Assembly: GCF_009827655.1 (NCBI RefSeq)
Contig: NZ_WTYV01000005.1
Span: 186,001-250,000, forward strand
Direction: 5' to 3'
From: Alteraurantiacibacter buctensis
Lineage (GTDB): Bacteria > Pseudomonadota > Alphaproteobacteria > Sphingomonadales > Sphingomonadaceae
Length of the DNA stretch: 64,000 nt
A program made the position numbers and the translations under genes. The stretch's first letter is position 1; every line of letters begins with the position of its first letter. The notes under the pieces are model-generated. The model ran no database searches. It was not told the origin of the DNA and saw nothing but the letters and a program-made list of their open reading frames with translations. Positions 59,809 through 64,000 of this stretch are shown here, in pieces.

Positions 59809-60932
59809 CAAACCACCAGCCCCGCGAAGTCGGTCAGCGCCGCGTCGCGCAGGCCGCGCCATACATTGCGCACCTGCACCGTCTCGGCCACGTCATGCAC
59901 GCGCAGCAGGTGATAGCCTGCCTCCATCCCGCGCATGGCCAGGGCGAGCGATCCGCCCAGCCGCTTGTCGGCCGCCGCCTCGTTGCTCAGCGCGCCGATC
60001 ATGCGCTTGCGGCTGGCACCCAGCAGCAGCGGCTGGCCAAGGGCGTGGAACAGCGGCAGGGCGTTGATCAGGGCCAGGTTCTCGGCCAGCGACTTGCCGA
60101 AGCCCACGCCCGGATCGAGCACGATGTTCTCGCGCGCAATGCCCGCCGCCAGCGCGGCGTCGCGCCGTTCTTTCAGCCAGTCGAACACGTCGAACACCAC
60201 GTTGCTATAGGTGGCATCGTCATGCAGGTCCTGCGCCGCCTCGTTGCTGGGGCCGGGCGCGTGCATCAGGATCACGGGCCGCTGCGTGCTGGCGGCGAAT
60301 TGCAGGCTGCGCGGGTCGTGGCGCAGGGCGGATACGTCATTTATCACGTGCGCGCCGGCATCCAGCGCCGCCTGCATCACGCCAGGGCGCCGGGTATCCA
60401 CGCTGACTGCCGCGCCCATCTTCACGCAGTGCTGGATGGCGGGGACAACGCGCTCGATCTCCTCGCCTTCCCACACCGCCTTGGCACCGGGACGCGTGCT
60501 TTCGCCGCCAATGTCGATCAGCGCCGCGCCCGCCTCGTGCATCATGGCGGCCTGCACCCGCATCATGGTGCCGTGATCGTTGAACTTGCCGCCATCGCTG
60601 AAGCTGTCGGGTGTGACGTTGAGGATGCCCATAACCTGCGGCTCGTCCAGCTTCACGGTGCGGGTGCCGCACTGGAGTGGCGGATGCTGGCGGCCGATAT
60701 TGGCCCACTGGGCTTCGGCCTCGTCAAGGATCGGGCCGCTGAGGTCGCCCAGCACCTCGGCCATTTCGCGCGGGGTGGCGGTGGCCCGCTCCACCACCTG
60801 CGCGCCGTCCCTGATGGTGATGGCGAAGGTATGGGCATAGGCCATCGACCCGCCCAGCCGCACGGCATCGCCATCCACGCTTTGCGGCGAGGGGACCAGG
60901 GTGAGCGGCTGGATGTAGATGCGTTCGGTCAT
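59808..60932 (-). CDS. folP: Dihydropteroate synthase
   Basis: Joins p-aminobenzoate to dihydropterin pyrophosphate in folate synthesis. 374 aa. The core has VMGILNVTPDSFSDGGKF, DIGGESTRPGAK and the C-terminal LLGASRKRMIG. An N-terminal extension of about 95 residues precedes the core compared with E. coli FolP (282 aa), a form seen in alphaproteobacteria. Start ATG 60932. It lies 31 bases after ccrM on the same strand and is coupled to the broken gene after it. Confidence 0.94.
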   Translation of the reverse strand: MTERIYIQPLTLVPSPQSVDGDAVRLGGSMAYAHTFAITIRDGAQVVERATATPREMAEVLGDLSGPILDEAEAQWANIGRQHPPLQCGTRTVKLDEPQVMGILNVTPDSFSDGGKFNDHGTMMRVQAAMMHEAGAALIDIGGESTRPGAKAVWEGEEIERVVPAIQHCVKMGAAVSVDTRRPGVMQAALDAGAHVINDVSALRHDPRSLQFAASTQRPVILMHAPGPSNEAAQDLHDDATYSNVVFDVFDWLKERRDAALAAGIARENIVLDPGVGFGKSLAENLALINALPLFHALGQPLLLGASRKRMIGALSNEAAADKRLGGSLALAMRGMEAGYHLLRVHDVAETVQVRNVWRGLRDAALTDFAGLVV

Positions 60933-60963
60933 GGCGTGTCCGTTCCACAACCGGGCGCGGCGA

Positions 60964-62127
<1,164 letters not shown>

Positions 62128-62136
62128 TTATCCACA
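62128..62136 (+). promoter_or_regulatory. Perfect DnaA box upstream of ccrM
   Basis: TTATCCACA matches the DnaA-box consensus TTATNCACA exactly. It lies 19 bases upstream of the ccrM start (62109), in the promoter or leader. Only one such box was noticed nearby, so this is not by itself an origin. Confidence 0.55.
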
Positions 62137-62140
62137 GGGT

Positions 62141-62292
62141 GAGTCCTGCGGAGTCCCGGGTCAAGCACCAATTCTCTCAGCCCGTCGCAGGCCCGCCTCC
62201 GGATAAGGCGGAACGAAAAGAGTCCCCCACAAGATGTTGAGTCTCCTGCCCTTGTGAAGACTCGATATGCTGGGGTGTTGCCGGCAGGACTC
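62141..62292. promoter_or_regulatory. Cluster of six GANTC (CcrM) sites
   Basis: GANTC occurs at 62141, 62151, 62220, 62239, 62259 and 62288 (GAGTC four times, GACTC twice). Random expectation is about one per 256 bp, less in GC-rich DNA. The cluster fills the divergent gap between ccrM and the sulfotransferase gene. Caulobacter ccrM also carries GANTC sites in its leader that affect its shut-off; here there are more. Function is inferred. Confidence 0.6.
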
Positions 62293-62355
62293 AATTTTTG
62301 CGTGATCGCCCGCAAGGTGGCACAAGCAGGGTTCGACGGAGCCGGAGGGGTGAAG

Positions 62356-63048
62356 ATGGCACTGGAAGTGATCGGCGCGGGTCTGGGGCGCAACGCCACG
62401 TTCTCGCTGAAATTCGCGCTGGAGCACATCGGCTACGGCCCCTGCTACCACATGTCGGAAGTCCTGGCCGACGGGCGCCGGGCCATCCCCCTGTGGCTGG
62501 ACGTGATCGGCGGCACGCCGGACTGGGACGCGGTCTTTGCCGGCTTCCGTTCCACCACCGACTACCCGGCATGCAGCTACTGGCGCGAACTGGCCGACCA
62601 CTTTCCGCAGGCCAAGGTGGTCCTGACCACACGCGATCCGGATAGCTGGTTCGATTCGGTCAGCGACACGATCTTTTCCGCCCGGATGAACGATTCGGTC
62701 AAAGGCACCCCGTTCGAGGCGCTGCTGGACGGCGTAGCGATCAGCCATTTCGACGGCCACCTCACCGACCGGGCGTGGATGACCGACTGGTACCTGCGCC
62801 GCAACCAGGCGGTGGTGGACGGCCTGCCGCCCGAACGCCTGCTCCAGTTCCACCCGCGCGACGGGTGGGAACCGCTGTGCGCGTTCCTGGGCGTGCCGGT
62901 GCCGGACAGCCCCTTTCCCCGCGTCAACAGCCGCGACGAACTGGGTGCCCAGTCCGACGAACATGGCGGCATTCCCGCCGACCCGGTGGCGCGGGAAGGT
63001 TTTGCGCGCGAATACATCGAGGCGATGCGCGCCAAGGCGTTCAGCTAG
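62356..63048 (+). CDS. Sulfotransferase-family protein
   Basis: 230 aa. N-terminal VIGAGLGRNATFSLKFALEH is the PAPS-binding region in its modified P-loop form (GxGRNAT). Later blocks include FRSTTDYPACSYWRELADHF and VVLTTRDPDSWFDSV, which match the sulfotransferase family common in alphaproteobacteria (Sulfotransfer_4-like). Start ATG 62356 has GGAGGGG upstream. An earlier open start (62254) lies inside the GANTC cluster and is rejected. Acceptor unknown. Stop overlaps the end of the converging SDR gene by four bases. Confidence 0.83.
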   Translation: MALEVIGAGLGRNATFSLKFALEHIGYGPCYHMSEVLADGRRAIPLWLDVIGGTPDWDAVFAGFRSTTDYPACSYWRELADHFPQAKVVLTTRDPDSWFDSVSDTIFSARMNDSVKGTPFEALLDGVAISHFDGHLTDRAWMTDWYLRRNQAVVDGLPPERLLQFHPRDGWEPLCAFLGVPVPDSPFPRVNSRDELGAQSDEHGGIPADPVAREGFAREYIEAMRAKAFS

Positions 63049-63947
63049 ATCCCCGGATCCACCCCGGTCAGCTCCACGCTCACCTGCCACAGCCGCGCGG
63101 CCAGCGCCGGATCGCGCGCTGCCCTGCTGCGGCGCGCGGGGCCGCTGGGACCGCTTGCCTCCAGGAACCCCTGCGGGCCGACATAGGCCCCGCCCAACAT
63201 GTCAGGGTCGCAAGCAGCCTGCAGCGTAGGCACGGCAGCTTCGGGCGGGCGGTGGAACAGCACGCTGGCCAGCGCCAGCCCCGCCCTGTCGAACAGCGAG
63301 AAACGGCCCAGCGTGGTGCCGGAAATGCCCGGATGGCAGCCCATCGACCGCACGGGCGAGCCTGCCGCGCGCAACCGCCGGTCCAGTTCGGCAAAAAACA
63401 GCGCGTTGGCCAGCTTGCTCTGCCCATAGAAGCGGAATCGCGAATAGCCGCGCGCACCATCCAGGTTGGCAAAGTCGATCGCCCCCCGCTTGTGGGCCAG
63501 GCTGGCCACAGTCACCACGCGCGGATCGGCGCCGGAAATCTTCGGCAGCAGCAGCCCGGTCAGGGCAAAATGCCCCAGGTGGTTGGTGCCGAACTGCAGT
63601 TCGAAGCCTTGCGCAGTGCGTTGCAGCGGCGGGTTCATCACCCCCGCATTGTTGATCAGGACATCGATCCGCTCCACCTGCGCCGCCGCTGCGCGCACGC
63701 TGGCGAGGTCCGCCAGATCCAGCAGCAGCACCGAAAGGGCGGCACCGGGCGCCTCGGCCAGGATCGCCGCCCGCGCGGCATCGCCCTTGGCCACGTCACG
63801 GCAGGCCAGGATCACCTCGGCCCCGCGCAAGGCCAGCACCCGCGCGGCTTCCCAGCCGATCCCGGCGCTGGCCCCCGTGATCAGGAACCGCCGCCCCGCC
63901 TGGTCTGGCACATGGCGGGCGGTATATCCCTTGCCTTGGCCTTTCAA
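63045..63947 (-). CDS. Short-chain dehydrogenase/reductase (retinol-dehydrogenase-like)
   Basis: 300 aa as drawn. Cofactor motif FLITGASAGIGWEAARVL, DVLINNAGVM, and the active site FYGQSKLANAL (Tyr-X-X-X-Lys) with VTVASLAHKRG as the preceding Ser strand. The family includes light-dependent protochlorophyllide-like and retinol-dehydrogenase-like SDRs. The proposed start is TTG 63947; there is no clear ribosome-binding site, and the frame stays open to the window edge, so the true start may lie outside. Confidence 0.82.
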   Translation of the reverse strand: MKGQGKGYTARHVPDQAGRRFLITGASAGIGWEAARVLALRGAEVILACRDVAKGDAARAAILAEAPGAALSVLLLDLADLASVRAAAAQVERIDVLINNAGVMNPPLQRTAQGFELQFGTNHLGHFALTGLLLPKISGADPRVVTVASLAHKRGAIDFANLDGARGYSRFRFYGQSKLANALFFAELDRRLRAAGSPVRSMGCHPGISGTTLGRFSLFDRAGLALASVLFHRPPEAAVPTLQAACDPDMLGGAYVGPQGFLEASGPSGPARRSRAARDPALAARLWQVSVELTGVDPGI

Positions 63948-64000
63948 AACGCCATTTCCATTTGCGCCACCGGGGCAAAGGAGCGGCGGTGCAAGGGCGT

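Overview
The window is a gene-dense, GC-rich stretch of bacterial chromosome and looks like an alphaproteobacterium of the order Sphingomonadales (Erythrobacteraceae or Novosphingobium-like). The reasons are: a class I lysyl-tRNA synthetase; an F1 ATP synthase operon atpHAGDC without the F0 genes; a three-part proton-translocating transhydrogenase (pntAA, pntAB, pntB) beside a 40-residue aa3 oxidase subunit IV; the cell-cycle DNA methyltransferase CcrM; and several small proteins of sphingomonad type. This is inferred from gene content and order, not from a marker-gene search. I see no rRNA or tRNA gene, CRISPR array, insertion sequence or prophage.

Layout. 1-9.1 kb: lysK, an MscS channel, a tannase-like lipoprotein, a secreted Ala/Pro-rich protein, and a DinG-like helicase overlapping a SixA-like phosphatase. 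9.1-13.9 kb: a 0.5 kb gene-free stretch, then the leftward rpmF-plsX-fabH-ihfA-merR group, a MAPEG protein and a metallo-beta-lactamase-fold hydrolase. 13.9-15.4 kb: an S24-type repressor divergent from two small overlapping genes, with a 13-bp palindrome between them. 15.4-21.2 kb: leftward aldehyde dehydrogenase, acetolactate-synthase-like enzyme, 2-hydroxyacid dehydrogenase and cysS. 21.3-28.7 kb: a three-repeat periplasmic protein, an ABC1/UbiB kinase, cobT and several hypotheticals. 28.8-35 kb: priA, an FeS-type photolyase, an Ada-like repair protein and a membrane serine protease. 35.1-39.9 kb: atpHAGDC, closed by a clear terminator. 40-47.8 kb: two paralogous GT-C-type membrane glycosyltransferases, three DMT transporters, the Tad pilus ATPase cpaF and an entericidin-like lipoprotein. 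47.9-51.6 kb: a tightly overlapping leftward set (DUF938 methyltransferase, ABA4-like protein, NAD(P)-binding protein, dGTPase), then an Asp/Glu-racemase homologue. 51.7-54.9 kb: pntAA-pntAB-pntB and the oxidase subunit. 55-64 kb: an NtrC-type response regulator, an SDR, hypotheticals, a methyltransferase, a broken secreted-protein gene coupled to folP, ccrM, a sulfotransferase and another SDR.

Most of the window is housekeeping DNA. I could not identify a complete undescribed multi-gene system. The signals that most deserve a second look are: (1) six GANTC sites plus a perfect DnaA box in 165 bp upstream of ccrM; (2) a reading frame of about 180 codons behind folP interrupted by a single in-frame TGA; (3) a racemase homologue with alanine at both catalytic cysteine positions; (4) an NtrC-type regulator with GAFAGA in place of GAFTGA; (5) a glycosyltransferase gene whose Shine-Dalgarno lies inside the 3' arm of the atp terminator; and (6) a periplasmic protein built of three diverged repeats.
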